A stretch of DNA of 64,000 bases from Erigeron canadensis (GCF_010389155.1 NC_057766.1:27971516-28035515); one strand, 5' to 3'. Shown: positions 25,800-38,159, counted from the first letter of the stretch. Program-made: numbers and translations. The notes: generated by a model from the sequence alone, not told the origin.

Positions 25800-26877
25800 A
25801 GAGTTGTAATAAGGAGAAACTTAATAATTTGGTGAAATCCAAGGGTTAAATCTCAGCCCTTGGATCAAACACATTGTAAGGCTAAGATTAGATCTAAGAA
25901 ATACAATAAAGGGGTATTTAATTCAATTTGCATCTAAAAAAAGCTCAAGCATTCATTCTGATAAACATACGCACAAAATACACACATTTCTTTTAGAAAT
26001 ACACACACTCCTCTCAAAAACCATCTCTTCGTCACTTGAGATCATCGCCGAAAAAAAACTAATCGATTCGCCGAAGATCGATCATGTCATCGTGTTCGTT
26101 AATCACCTTCAAACGTCGTGCATCATCTTCTACGATCATCTTGTGGCTCTCCTTCGCCGGAACCCTAATTCTATTATCATCATCATGATAGAAAACGTAA
26201 TCTCCGACGAAACAATTCATTACTGTCGTCAATTCATCACCGTCGTCAAATGTAATCAACAAATTCGTCGTTTAATCAAATGGATAAAACAAATTTTGAT
26301 GATACAATAAATGAAATTAGTTAAAAAAAACATTACAACAGGCAGCAACACACTATTATTTCATTAATGTCACTAGTCACATTTTTATACATATATATAA
26401 TTTTTAATTGATATTGATATTACTTACACATTTTACATATTTTTATGCATGGGTGTTTAGGTTGTTTTTTTTTTTTTTTTAATTTTTGTTGTTTGATATG
26501 ATAATTAGTCGTATATTTGGTTATCGTTGTTATTGTTGTTTGATATTATAATTAGTCATATACTTGGTGATCGTCGTTAAAAGTTTTTTAGAAAAGTTTT
26601 GCTCACAAGGTGTTTGATGAAATGTCTAAATCAAAGTGAATGTATCGAATCATATTTGATTTTGTATAGTTTTTTGAAACTGTATGTATACACAATCAAA
26701 TTTGATTGTGTATAGGTTTGTTGAGATAAACACCATTTGTTTATGTAAATGTATGGAAAAAAAAGTCAAATTTGATTTTGTATAGCTTGTTGATGTATAC
26801 AATTAAATTTGGTATATAGGTTGTTGATATAAACACCATTTTATATTTGTGTAAATGTATGAAAAAAAATCAAATTT
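25800..26877. other. Intergenic sequence with repeated 'caaatttgattgtgta' motif
   Basis: No gene is supported. Segment 25950-26290 is UTR-like in composition, with an open frame in both strands but no recognised domain. Segment 26640-26880 repeats variants of 'caaatttgattgtgtataggttgttgata' with 'aaacaccatt'. This may be the non-coding part of a decayed DNA transposon whose coding remnant follows. Confidence 0.35.
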
Positions 26878-27010
26878 GAAAACTATGAAACACTTGAAAA
26901 CTGTGAGAAAAATTGCAGCAAGTGCGGATGTACGAGTCACAACAACACGACATGTGAAAAGAAGAAACAAAAAGTAGATGAAAACATGGATATTGGAGGA
27001 GCTGCAAACA
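26878..27010 (+). pseudogene. CCHC zinc-knuckle fragment, FAR1/MULE-like
   Basis: An open stretch encodes ENCEKNCSKCGCTSHNNTTC followed by a lysine-rich tail. Its knuckle C-x2-C-x4-H-x4-C spans 26914-26955. This 'CSKCG..SHN..TC' type is known from the C-termini of FAR1-related proteins and Mutator-like transposases. Nothing upstream shows a transposase domain, so it is a relic. Confidence 0.4.
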
Positions 27011-27206
27011 ATTACACAAACATTTTTTTCTTTATATATGTTTGGAAAAAAAATAACTTTTAGCTGTTTACAGGTTTTATACTTGGATGATAGTTTTCAT
27101 TGGTTGATCATTTGTCTATAGATTGTTATTGTTTGACAAATCAAATTTGGTTGTTAAATATGATCAATTGTGTTTAGTTCTGTTCCAGATTTAATTTTGT
27201 AAAAGC

Positions 27207-29430
27207 TTATTGATATGGTCGAACTGGAGTTGGTTTCAGAGGAATTATTTCTTTTTCAGATTTGGACTCACTTGACTGCTCAACAGTTGGTTTTTCAGTT
27301 GAGTTTTCATTTGAGTTTTCATCCAATTCGACAATTATTACCGAGTGTTTTTTGTTTTTAGGACAGAGTGGAAGATTAAACAAATCATATGAATCATTGA
27401 TGTGATCATAGTTAATTTTAACTTCACATTTGGATAATTGTTCTTCTGTATCAAAATCATTATAACTGGGTAGGACAAATTGACTGAGCAGACCATACCG
27501 CATCATGTTCTCATCATACAGGGGTGGTACAATGAGTTGTCCAGTGAGTACGTTCTTTGGATCTTCAAATCCTAACCCTTTAGTGAAATCTTCAAAATCT
27601 CTTGGTTTGTTTAAAAAGATTTGCTTGTTGGATTGATCAATTCTGTAAACCTTAACTTTATAAAACTTGACTTCATCAGTGAGTTCATCAATTTTATGTT
27701 CGAGTTTTTGGTTTTGAGAATCTTTGATGCAACATGCATGATTTAAATCAGAAATTCGATTTTGTAATTCTTTCACTGTAGGGTTGGAATCGTTGAACTT
27801 GGACTGAAGAGCTACAAGATCCTCGGCCAAAGCATTTGCTCTAAACATTTCATTTGATTGTGCAATTTTTAAATCTTTGATGATTTGGTTTAGTTCAAAT
27901 ACTTTGAGCCCAAGTTCTTGATTGGAAAGAAACCGATGCATTACTGGTTGTTAATTCTTTAAAATCCTTTTGAAGAGTGTTAAAATCTTGTTTGACTTTA
28001 GTTAAAGAGTTTTCCTTTTCTTGTAAAGCATAGGTTAATTTTGCAACTTCTTCTTTCAATGAGACATTTGTAAAATCAGTTTGTTCACAATTGTTTACTA
28101 AATGAGCAAGATCACATTTAGGAATATGGCATACCTCATCATCATCAGATTCTGAACTGTTACCTTCTTCTTCAAGCTCTTTGGATCGTTTGATTTTGGT
28201 CATGAAGCAAACATTTGCAGCCAGTTCCTCGGTTTCTTCATCTGACAGATGCAACCACTGATCGTCCTCTACAAGAAGTGCAACTCCACTTTCTTGTTGC
28301 TTAACAAGCAAGAGTTTATTCTGATAATAAGTAGAGTTCTTCTTCTTTGGTTTGGGACAATGGATAGCAAAATGTCCGGTTTGACCACAGTTGTAACATC
28401 TCTTGTCTTCAGGCTTCTTTTCTAGAATCTTCTTCTCAAATGACTTTGGAGCATCAAATTTCTTTTCAGGTCCAGCATTCTCAGACGGGGTGTGAAACTT
28501 GGGAGATTGATTGTTACGAGCATAAGAGGACACTGATGATGTACGAAATTGATTATTTGTAGGTTTCTTGTTGAAATACTTTGTCTTGAAAGATCGGGTG
28601 AAACATGCCAAATCATTATACATTTGTTGTTCTTTGTCATCCAACTCAGAGGCATTGATATTACAAGAATCAAGATTTGGAATGATATTAGCTGCATTGG
28701 AATTGAAGAGGGGATGAGTCATTCTGTTAGCAACCAAAGCAAGAGGATCTGAAATGTGTTGTTCACAAGAGGAGGCTTGTTTTGCCTTGACATCACGAAC
28801 ATTGAGCTTCAACTTCTCATACAGAGTATGAATGGTAAGATCCTTCAAATTAGAATGTTGGTTCAGTAGAGCACCATACTCATGCCAAACTGGATCAAGG
28901 TAGTTCAAGAATTTGATTTTCAATTCCATTTCAGTCTTCTTAATCTTCTCTTTTCTTAAAGCATTAATGACAGTGCAGAAACGGGTGTAGGCATCTAGAA
29001 GAGATTCACCCTTTTCTTGTTTGAAAGTTTCATAGAGATGAAGAACATTGGAGAGACGAATGGTGGATGAGAGATCAGATCCTTGAAGTTGTCTTTCTAA
29101 TTCATCCCAGATGTCCTTTGCAGTGTCATATGAGTCTACATTACCGTAGATATCATATGGGAGTGCCATGTAGAGATGATGTAGAGCAAGATTATCACCT
29201 TGAGTTCTGTTTCTTTGGGTAGTATTCCAACTCTCAGGGGGAAGAGGTTCTTTGGTGACTGGATTGGTGTGTTCAACTGGACCATCGTTGATTGAAGCAA
29301 GAATATTAGTTCCTAGAGGTTGTTTCTTAATCCAGTTCAAGAATCTATTTTTCCAGAGTGGGTAACAGTCACGATAAAGAACAGGAGGTCTTGATTCGTT
29401 ACCAAGAATTAAAGAATCTTGAGAAGCCAT
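27207..29430 (-). pseudogene. Copia gag, frameshifted
   Basis: The main frame (29430-27895, 511 residues, starting MASQDSLILGNE) has the Copia gag fold: a WDELE-type motif within the first 120 residues and a zinc knuckle CYNCGQTGHFAIHC at about residues 343-356, followed by acidic and coiled-coil sequence. A one-base shift near 27925-27945 moves the reading to a second frame (27941-27207) that continues the coiled coil and ends PTPVRPYQ. In an intact element pol would follow. Function known for the family: packaging of element RNA in cytoplasmic particles. Confidence 0.85.
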
Positions 29431-29509
29431 TACTCAGAAAAGAAGAACCGATTGTAAATCTGGTAAAATTTGGGCAGAGTAACTTTTACCAGAAATGGAT
29501 GAAAAGAAG

Positions 29510-30120
29510 CACAAATACCGGTTTTGATGTAAACCAGGTATTTCAACACACAACACCAACTGAAGACAACTAAAACCGGTTTTGGTAATAACAGAACTAA
29601 TACCGGAATTTGTTAAAGAAGGACAAATACCGGTTTTCAGATGAAAATTTGAGCAGAATCTCGGTTTATCAAAGTAAACAATAGAAGAACAAATACCGGT
29701 TTTGGAGTAAACCAGGTATTTTCACTTTCAATCTCAATCACACAGTCAAAACCCGTACTAATACCGGTATTCAGTGAATAAGAGTACTAATACCGGTTTT
29801 GGTATTAACCAGGTATTATTAAAGGCAAAGAAAATAACAAGAATAATCAATTAACTGATACCGGTATTCTGATGATCTTCAGAAAAACCGGTTTTCAAGA
29901 GGTTAGTTATTGATTATGTGTAGCCTTTTATTATCTGTGAATAAAGTAACTAATACCGGTTTTGGTGTAAACCAGGTATTGTGATTAAAGACAAGTACTG
30001 AAGACAGGTAAACCCGGTAATGAATCCCAGTTTAAGAACATGTAACAATCTGATGAATTCCGGTTTTATAACTTCTATTCGAAAAATCTGAAAAACCGGT
30101 ATTGAATTCCGGTTTTTAGA
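29510..30120 (-). repeat. ACCGGT-rich repeats in the Copia leader
   Basis: Between gag and the primer binding site the motif (T)ACCGGT recurs about ten times exactly and about five times in degenerate form, often as 'taataccggttttggt' followed by 'aaaccaggtatt'. Spacing is irregular, 25-90 bp. The motif is palindromic. Its role is unknown. Confidence 0.8.
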
Positions 30121-30210
30121 ACAGTGAATGAAAAACACAATTTAGCACAAACAATGAACAAAATCAAGCCATGGATCTTTCACACGATGTGATTTAGCTC
30201 TGATACCAAA

Positions 30211-30468
30211 TGTAAACTATGCTAAAATGTGTAATGAACCTTTATGAGAAATGAGAATGTAGGTTTTAATGGAGAATGTATGTATTAGAACAAGCAACAA
30301 TTAATTGGTCAAAAGGTTATTATTTCATTCCATGTGAGGGTTTATATATGCTTATAATTTGCATATAAACCCCTTAACTTATTACAAGCAAGTACATGAT
30401 TAATTACAAGACAAACCCCTTAATCTAAACATACTAAACACCAAGGACATATTAAATACAAGTTTACA
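30211..30468 (-). repeat. 5' LTR of the truncated Copia element
   Basis: On the + strand the unit begins TGTAAACT and ends AGTTTACA, perfect 8-bp inverted ends in TG...CA form, directly abutting the primer binding site. Length 258 bp, in the normal Copia range. Confidence 0.8.
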
Positions 30469-30499
30469 AAACACGCACTACAAAATATAACGTTAACAT

Positions 30500-31145
30500 A
30501 CATTATGGTCACAAGTCATTTATGCAACGCATGGCGAAGATTGTTTGGGTTAACTTTCATCCGAAATATAATGGAACGTGTGGGCAAGGATTTGTAAAGC
30601 ATCTGCAAGAGTTCATAGCCTTTCAACTTTTCCTTCTCATACTATGAGTCGCAAGGTGGGAAGGGGTGATTCTATCAGGTTCTGGGAAGATCTTTGGATT
30701 GGAAGTGACAAGCTTGCCTCTTGCTTTCCTAGACTATACGCATTGGAGATGACAAGAAATGTTAAGGTATGTAATAGATTATATGATGGTCTATGGGTAT
30801 AGATTTGGCGCAGACAAGTTAGAACATAAATAGAGGAATTGAACAACAGTTTAATGAAATGTTTCAACTTTCAATTGACTAACTCAACTTGTTTAATTGG
30901 TTGATAAGGATGACGTTGGAACATCCCTGGTCAGGTTTCTTTTTCAGTCCGACAAGTTCGCTCCACTATTGATCGTGCTCTTCTCCCTAATGAGCCGATT
31001 AACTTGAGATGGAATACTTTGATTCCTAAGAAAATCAGTATCTTCATGTGGAGGTTGCTAAAACACGGTTTAATTTAAGTCGGAGAGGGTTGGACATCCC
31101 TAGCACCTTGTGCCCAGTTTGCTCGCTTCAGGTCGAGAAAGGTAA
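30500..31145 (+). pseudogene. LINE fragment (zf-RVT region)
   Basis: Translated pieces match the C-terminal part of plant L1-type LINE ORF2: VGRGDSIRFWEDLWIGS (about 30655-30710), FPRLYALE, then LPNEPINLRWNTLIPKKIS and FMWRLL (about 30985-31065) and a CPVC-type end. In-frame stops and frameshifts break it, and the RT core is missing. It abuts the Copia LTR. Confidence 0.75.
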
Positions 31146-31265
31146 ACAAACTTTTGGATCAAGTTCTTTTGTTGCAACAGAAGTTAATACTCTTATGGCA
31201 CAATAGTTTAATTTGGAAATTCCCCGTTCTCAACCAATATTAAAAATTAAAGTTAGAATTTATAA

Positions 31266-31499
31266 GCAAGTGAGCTAAGTTATTCACATATTTCATACTC
31301 GGTATTTGTTAAGTTGGGCCCAAATGCCCAATGGCCCAAAAGTAGTTCCCTGTTTTGTGATTTCAATTTTCAAATGCATAGATCACGCAATTTGCGTAAA
31401 TAAAACTGGCACAAATCTCCATAAATATTTTTTTTATATATAATAATGATAATATGACTATTAAATATTAATCACATTACACCACGTTTACGCAAGAAA
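31266..31499 (+). promoter_or_regulatory. Proximal promoter block of DAO-2
   Basis: Sequence from 'gtgagctaagttattcacat' through 'gggcccaaatgccca' to 'caatttgcgtaaataaaa' is conserved before DAO-5 (51361-51510), and its first part before DAO-4 (39745-39845). A TATA-like run lies at 31434-31442. The start context GCAAGAAAATGGCC is shared by DAO-2 to DAO-6 with small changes. Confidence 0.55.
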
Positions 31500-33077
31500 A
31501 TGGCCACCAATAATAATAATAACACAATCCCAGTGATCGATCTACACGACTTCCCTAATGAATTACCCAAGTTGATAGCAGCATGTGAAGAATGGGGCTG
31601 TTTCAGGCTGCTCAACTTCCAACAACTCCTTCCAGCAACACTCATGTCAGATATGAAGACGGTGGTCAAATCACTGTTTGAATTACCGGTGGATATCAAG
31701 CGCCGGAATGTTCACGTCATCTCCGGCAGCGGATACCGGGCTCCGTCGGAGTCTCCGTTGTACGAGGGCCTTGGTTTGTATGACATGTCGTGTCGTGCTG
31801 ACGTGGAGACTTTTTGCTCCCAGTTGGATGCTTCAACTCATCAAAGGTAAGTTTATATCACACTATATCTGTATAATAACTGTTATTTTTTTTTATAATT
31901 TCTTTTTTTTTTTAATATCATATATAAATACTTGGGGGAAACCACTCCGGACTCCCAACTCTTTTATAATTTCTTTTTTTTTAAAATCATATATGTGTGA
32001 TGTATTTTTTTTAAATTTCTTTTTAATATCATAAATATTTATTTGACGACTTCGGACTCCCAACTCTGTTGGCTTTTTATGGTTGTCGGTGGTAGTGACC
32101 TAAGAAAGGGAATTGGTAGTGATATATTTGTGAGGAGAGCAGAAGTGTTCTTAACAGTATATAGGATTTTCCCCAGTTTATAAATGTGTATATTTTAAAA
32201 AAAAAATTCTTTTCTATATTTTAAATTAATTCCCAACTCGGTCGACTTTGTATGGTGGTCGGTGGTAGTGATCTAAGAAAGGGGAAATGATAGTGATATA
32301 ATTGTGAACACATGCATGTGTATGCGTGATTCTAGTAATCTCTACAAGTTTTACCGTTCTTTAGTGACATTTCCCCATATGTTTATCTTTGTATAACAGG
32401 GAGATAATTGTAAGATATGCTGAAGCAGCACATGAGTTACTTTTGGCGGTGGTAGGGAAATTAGCCCATGGTTTAGCAGTGAAAAGTGAAAATTTAGGAT
32501 TTGAGAAATGGCCATGTCAATTTAGAATAAATAATTACCATTTCACCCCTGAAAGTGTTGGTTCCCATGGTGTCCACACACACACAGATTCCGGTTTCCT
32601 CACTGTCCTTCAAGATGATGAATGTGTTGGTGGTCTAGAAGTCATGGCTAAGTCGGGTGAGTTCATTGCTGTTGATCCATGGCCTGGCACCCTTTTTGTT
32701 AACCTTGGAGACGTAGCAACTGTATGTTTTGTGAACAACTTAGTTACTCTTGTTTATAATTTATTGATGTTTAGTCAAGTGTCCTGTTTTGACATATCGG
32801 TTTTTCATTACGTTTTAAGGTATGGAGTAATGGAAGATTTTGCAGTGTGAAGCATAGGGTGCAATGTAAAGAAGCAAGAGTACGTGTTTCAATTGCTTCG
32901 TTCCTTTTAGGACCAAGAGGGACATTGGAACCGCCACCGGAACTTGTGGACAATGACCATCCTCCTGTGTATGTTCCAACCACGTATGAAGAGTACAGGA
33001 AGTTGAGGATGTCGACAAACTTGCATGCGGGTGAAGCTCTTGAGCTCTTGTACACATCTAACTACTCTCAGAAATGA
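31500..33077 (+). CDS. DAO-2: 2-oxoglutarate-dependent dioxygenase, DAO-like
   Basis: Exons 31500-31846, 32400-32721 and 32820-33077 give 927 nt, 308 residues. Fe(II) ligands are H177, D179 and H235; R245-x-S247 binds 2-oxoglutarate. The second exon is nearly identical to that of DAO-1, including VHTHTDSGF and DDECVGG. The C-terminus is one residue longer (SNYSQK). The extra N-terminal asparagines (MATNNNNN) come from an AAT run. Intron 1 contains a diverged internal duplication of its 'ttataatttc...ttttaatatcatatat' segment. Function as for DAO-1: probable oxidation of auxin or a related indole acid, inferred from family. Confidence 0.93.
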
Positions 33078-33500
33078 GGTTTGATTCACTCTCAAATAAA
33101 ATCCTTGTAGATTACAAGGAGTGATTAATAAATACATAAAGATAATATTTGCTTGTAGATTACATACGGGCTGTTGTGTGTATTTTGCACCAAAACACTA
33201 ATGGTAGTGCTACAAATATATATACAGCCACTTGTTTGTAATATCTATCATTAAAGCATGTATGATTAAGGAAACCAGTACCAGATGTTGCATTCAGTTA
33301 ACTAAATTTCTAAATAGAAACCAGTAAGCTAGTACTGTTATGCGTGATCAACCGAGATGAAAACAACAAAAATGCATGGCTTAAACATAATCTATGGTTT
33401 TAGGATCAGCAGATCCAAGGCAAATATATCCTTGTTTATTCTTTTCGAATAATGTCTACGCCTTGCCAAATAGTTTAGCTTTATTCTAGGACTACCTCTA
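33078..33500. other. 3' flank of DAO-2
   Basis: Shares the modules 'attaaggaaaccagta' and 'aatctatggttttaggatcagcag' with the other copies. No coding. Confidence 0.6.
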
Positions 33501-34000
33501 ATTAGCGATGTAAGTGAAAGTGAATATATGCAGATAAGGATGCATGTTAACAGGAAAAAGAATATTGGTAATGAACTAGTGAAGATAAGGATAATGTGAA
33601 TGAAGATAAAAAGAAAGAGGATGTGAAATTAAGGGGTAGGGGATTATGGCCAACAAAAGCAAATGGGAGCGAATAGCTATATGGCTAATAAATGGATGCC
33701 AAGGCAAATCCAACCGTTAGGAATTAATGTAGAAAAGGAAAGGCAATTCAAAGCAAAAAGTTTATGATGAGACATATCTAGCACTATACAGTGTTAATGC
33801 AGAAAGTAAGAAGTCTATTTGGCGAAAAGCTTTGCAGTTCTAGAAAATGAAGAGGAGATAACAGTCGTGGATGGGTTCTTACAAAAGGAAAATCAAACCA
33901 CATACTACGAACTAATTAAAATTCTAAAAGAATGGTCATGGAAAATGGTGAGAAGCGGAAAGAATTATGTCTAGCTGATGTTGTGGCTTCATGGGTGTAA
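33500..34000 (+). pseudogene. Possible LINE ORF1 remnant
   Basis: A stretch near 33820-33860 reads FAVLENEEE in one frame, resembling the conserved N/S-x-F-x-V-L motif of plant LINE ORF1, and is followed by polar, lysine-rich sequence with stops. The base composition is purine-rich and unlike its flanks. The match is short. Confidence 0.3.
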
Positions 34001-34167
34001 ATTGTTTCACAAAATTGTTTAAAATAAAAAATAAAAAATTATTTGTATAGTATATTCGGGATAAACAAATTAAGTCTCTATCATGAACCCCATTATTATA
34101 GTATTATAATATGATTATTATTAATAACGATTAATTAATCACATTATACCACATTTACGCAAGAAAA

Positions 34168-35495
34168 ATGGTCACTAGTAATAACACAATCCCAGTGGTC
34201 GATCTACAAGACTTACCTCCTAATGAATTACCCAAGTTGATCGCAGCATGTGAAGAATGGGGCTGTTTTAGGCTGCTCAACTTCCAACAATTCCTTCCGG
34301 CAACACTCATGTCAGAGATGAAGACGGTGGCCAGATCACTGATTGACTTACCAGTGGATATCAAGCGCCGGCCGAATGTTGACGTCATCTCCGGAAGCGG
34401 GTACAGGGATCCATCAGCCAGGAATCCGTTGTACGAGGCCCTTGGTCTGTATGACATGTCGTGTCGTGCTGACGTGGAGACTTTTTGCTCCCAGTTGGAT
34501 GCTTCAATTCATCAAAGGTTTATATATCGATCAGGCTATATCTATATTCGTATATATGTGTGTGTATATTTTTTAAAATAAATTTCTTTTTAATATCGTA
34601 AATAAATTCCCTACTCTGTTGACTTTGTATGGTGGTCAGTGATAGTGATCTAAGAAAGGGGAAAAGATGGTGATATTATATATTGTGAATACATGTATAT
34701 GCTTGATCGTAGTTTATATCGCAATGGGTTTTGACTGGATTGAGTATTGTTGTTTAGTACACATGTATCTGTATATAGAAAAAAGTTACAAATATGTCAA
34801 TTTAGAATAAATTATTTGTGGCAGGGAGATAATTGTAACATATGCTGAAGCAGTACATAAGTTATTTGTGGCAGTTGTAGAGAAATTAGCCGAGGGTTTA
34901 TCAGTGAAAAGTGAAATTTTTGGATTTGAGAAATGGCCATGTCAATTTAGAATAAATAAATACCATTTCACCCCTGAAAGTGTTGGTTCCCATGGTGTCC
35001 ACACACACACAGATTCCGGTTTCCTCACTGTCCTTCAAGATGATGAATGTGTTGGTGGTCTAGAAGTCATGGCTAAGTCGGGTGAGTTCATTGCTGTTGA
35101 TCCATGGCCTGGCACCCTTTTTGTTAACCTTGGAGACGTAGCAACTGTATGTTTTGTAAACAACCTACTCTTGTTTATAATTTATTGATGGTTAGTCAAG
35201 TGTACTGTTTTGACATATCGGTTTTTGATAATGTTTTAAGGTATGGAGTAATGGAAGATTTCGCACTGTGAAGCATAGGGTGCAATGTAAAGAAGCAAGA
35301 GTACGTGTTTCAATTGCTTCGTTCCTTTTAGGACCACGAGAGACATTGGAACCGCTACCAGAACTTGTGGACAATGACCATCCTTGTGTGTATGTTCCAA
35401 CCACGTTTGAGGAGTACAGGAAGTTGAGGATGTCGACAAATTTGCATGCGGGTGAAGCTCTTGAGCTCTTATACACATCTAACTCTGAGAAGTGA
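34168..35495 (+). CDS. DAO-3: 2-oxoglutarate-dependent dioxygenase, DAO-like
   Basis: Exons 34168-34517, 34825-35146 and 35241-35495 give 927 nt, 308 residues. Fe(II) ligands H178, D180 and H236 and R246-x-S248 are intact. Small differences from DAO-1 and -2 include an extra Pro in DLPPNELPK, RRPNVDVISGSGYRDPSARNP, and KSEIFGFEKW. It keeps the DDECVGG signature of the first group. Intron 1 is the shortest of the set (307 bp), and its last about 30 bp are unlike all paralogues (separate entry). The closest upstream gene is DAO-2, only 1.1 kb away. Confidence 0.92.
34794..34824 (+). other. Exon-derived patch forming the DAO-3 intron 1 acceptor
   Basis: Positions 34794-34812 repeat 19 bases of the downstream exon 2 (34939-34957), and 34812-34824 (TTATTTGTGGCAG) repeat 13 bases of exon 2 (34862-34874). 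Paralogues have 'tttgtataacag' here. The copied GCAG now serves as splice acceptor. Confidence 0.8.
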
Positions 35496-36491
35496 TGTTG
35501 AGTCACTTTCAAATTCTTGCAGAACAGGTTTCTCAGTTTGTTCAATTGATAAATAAATATATAAAAATAATCTTCGCTTGTAGATTACACACAAGTGGCT
35601 GTATGTTTGTAGCACCTGTAATAGCTATCGATAAAGCATGTCTGATTAAGGAAACCAGTAAGTACTGTTGCATTCAGTTAACTAAATTTCTACATAGAAA
35701 CCAGTAAGTACTGTTATGCGTGATCAACCGAGATGAAAACAACTAAAATCTTCTTACGTGTGAGGCCAGAGGAGAAGGCATAGAAAACACCAGGAGTTAT
35801 AGGCGAGAAGTGGGTTAATCAATAGGCCTATGAGTTATCAAGGAGTGTGTCATCTTTCTAATATTTCATATTGTCATTGGAGGTATAACTATATTCTCTC
35901 TCATATATAGTCATATGCCCTTACTAGTCGTAGTTTTAGTTTCGTTAATCATATATCAGATGTCTCTAGTCAAGCATAACATGTGACATTTCTGGTTACA
36001 AATCATAGTCTCAGGTTTAAAATACACAACACACCAGTTCTATGTCATAATCACAGTAGTTGATAAAGTAGAGTTTTATGAGTCTTGTGATAAAGTTTGA
36101 ATGGATAGTAATGTGTTTAATAATGTTAGGCCTATTATACTATGATATCGGTTGAGCCAATTTGAGTCGAGTCAATGACTGTCCAAATGGGTCATCGGGT
36201 ACACGTACAATCTGGGTAAAGGGAGTGACTCCAGAATTTATACCAGTGTCTAAAAATGGTTTCTTTAATCAGTAGGTTATAAAATTGTCTACAACTAATA
36301 TGGTACATGAGATAAGAACTTTGATATGTAAGTGTACTGAGACGTATAAGATACATCAGCAGCTCGTATAAAAGTCGATGACTAATTACTTATTTGAGCA
36401 ACACTTACGGGTATAATTAAATTGCATACTTGCATATGTTTTTGACGACCTCAATTAGATGCTGATATATGTATATGTATATATATATATA
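35496..36491. other. 3' flank of DAO-3 and unassigned intergenic DNA
   Basis: The shared downstream modules run to about 35750. Beyond that, 35760-36470 shows no gene; phrases such as 'cggttgagccaatttgagtcgagtc' look repeat-derived but have no visible ends. Confidence 0.45.
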
Positions 36492-36903
36492 TCTATCAAT
36501 ATACTAAAACAGAATTATGACATTCTTTATTCGATACATGGCATAATATTTAAGTCAATTATAAAAAAATCTTACTTTTTTAGAATTCATATATAATTAG
36601 AATTACTATAAAATTAATTAATTAATCTAACCTCTTTTGAAAACGTACTAGAATTAAAATATGAGTTATGATTTATGAATCGACTATATTTTGTTTTTAG
36701 TGTATTAATATTAATTTAGGTAATGTCGTATTTATATCTTAATTTTATAATTTTACTAATACTGATTTTATACTATATATATTATATTATACTATTACTA
36801 TAATATTAATTTATTTATAATCACGAATCTTACAAGGCATATTCGAATTTCTTTATGATACGATTTATATTACTACCGTACATCGTACGGGTATTAGGAC
36901 TAG
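36492..36903 (+). mobile_element. Non-autonomous Helitron, copy 2 of the local family
   Basis: It starts TCTATCAATATACTAAAACA and ends with the hairpin CCGTACATCGTACGG, 'gtattagga', CTAG then T. It is shorter than copies 1 and 3 through internal loss. Confidence 0.8.
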
Positions 36904-37029
36904 TATATATATATATATATATATAATATAATATAATAGTCTAAGAAATATCGGGGTTATAAATACTAGCTCTTAAAGTACTTTGTACTTCATTAGCAAC
37001 AGGAGTTCGTGGTTTCAGTAAAAGATGGA

Positions 37030-37619
37030 CTAGTCCTAATACTCGTACGATGTACGGGGGCTATATAGATTGTATCATAAAGAAAACTCAAATATGTCTC
37101 ATACATGATTCGTGAATGTAAAATAAATTGTAGTTAAGGTAATTGATGATCGAAGCTAAAGTACTATACAGTAATGATAGATATAATTAGTTAGAATTTT
37201 GGATTAACCTTTAATTTTTAAAAGCACATCAAAATCGGACCTTATAGCATAGTGGATGCATGATGACAAATAGCCTTATGATTTCGGATCGTAAATTTGA
37301 ATTTTTGAAGTCTTCATAATATAAGTAATAAGAGTTGAAGAATTGAGAAAAGAAAAAAAGACAATTTATTAATGAGAAAACGATTAATCAAATAAGGCTA
37401 TAATGTCTTTTGTATTAATAAAGACAAGAGTTAGAGTTTAATTTTAAATCTAATAAGGAAATTGAATTTATATACAATTCAAAAAGCTAATTTGAATTTA
37501 TATACAACCAAAAAAGCTAATTTAACAAAATCAATAAATTAAAAGGACACGTGTCGATCAAGGATTACGGCACATGTCGTTTTAAGAATATGTCAATCAT
37601 GTTTTAGTTTATTGGTAGA
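37030..37619 (-). mobile_element. Non-autonomous Helitron, copy 3 of the local family
   Basis: On the minus strand it starts TCTACCAATAAACTAAAACA (from 37619) and ends with the hairpin region CCCGTACATCGTACGAG, 'tattagga', CTAG. It is inverted relative to copy 2, 126 bp away, and collinear with copy 1. Confidence 0.8.
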
Positions 37620-38159
37620 TATAATATACTAGTAATACTACTCATGCTTTCATGGAGTCTTGACAAAAATAGTTTTTCTATCAGTCTAGACTCATTATAC
37701 CTATATTATAGAGTTACTAATATTATACATATGAGACTGGGTGTGAATTCTTACTCCTAAACTAGCTCGTAAAGTAACCTTAACTAAAATAGGATTGTTT
37801 TAATTAGTTTTGGGTCGTATATACATCAGTAGCTTGCTGAATTTTTGTACGTTTTAGCTATAAACTTTACTGTTTTCAAAGTCGTTGAATAAATAGTTAA
37901 ACAAAACTTAATTTGAGTTTACAAGCATCTTTGATAAAAATAAATTTAATCTTATCAGCAATATATGATAAATAACCCGTATATTTGACATGAGACTAAA
38001 TCTAATATTTTTTTTATATCACTAGATAATCCAAGTTTAAAAACTGATATAATATAAGTAACATGTTTGAAAATATCCATGAAATGTGTTTGTTTATTAA
38101 AGTAATTACAAAGGTAATATAAACTAAAAATTGTTTGAGAAAATATTAAAAATTAAAAT
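37620..38159. other. AT-rich intergenic sequence
   Basis: No gene or complete element is visible. Its last 90 bp match sequence upstream of DAO-5 (51155-51225), marking the left side of the next Helitron's insertion site. Confidence 0.5.

Larger units (their letters stand above)
27207..30468 (-). mobile_element. Truncated Copia retrotransposon (5' LTR, leader, gag only)
   Basis: Read on the minus strand: LTR (30468-30211), primer binding site TTTGGTATCAGAGC just inside it (30210-30197, matching initiator tRNA-Met), a leader of about 770 bp, then gag. Protease, integrase and reverse transcriptase are absent and no second LTR was found at the left end, so the element is truncated near 27200. 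Confidence 0.85.

Noticed and set aside
27895..29430. Possible host gene with a CCHC zinc finger
   Set aside because: Position behind a Copia-type primer site and LTR, plus gag-type sequence, identify it as retrotransposon gag.
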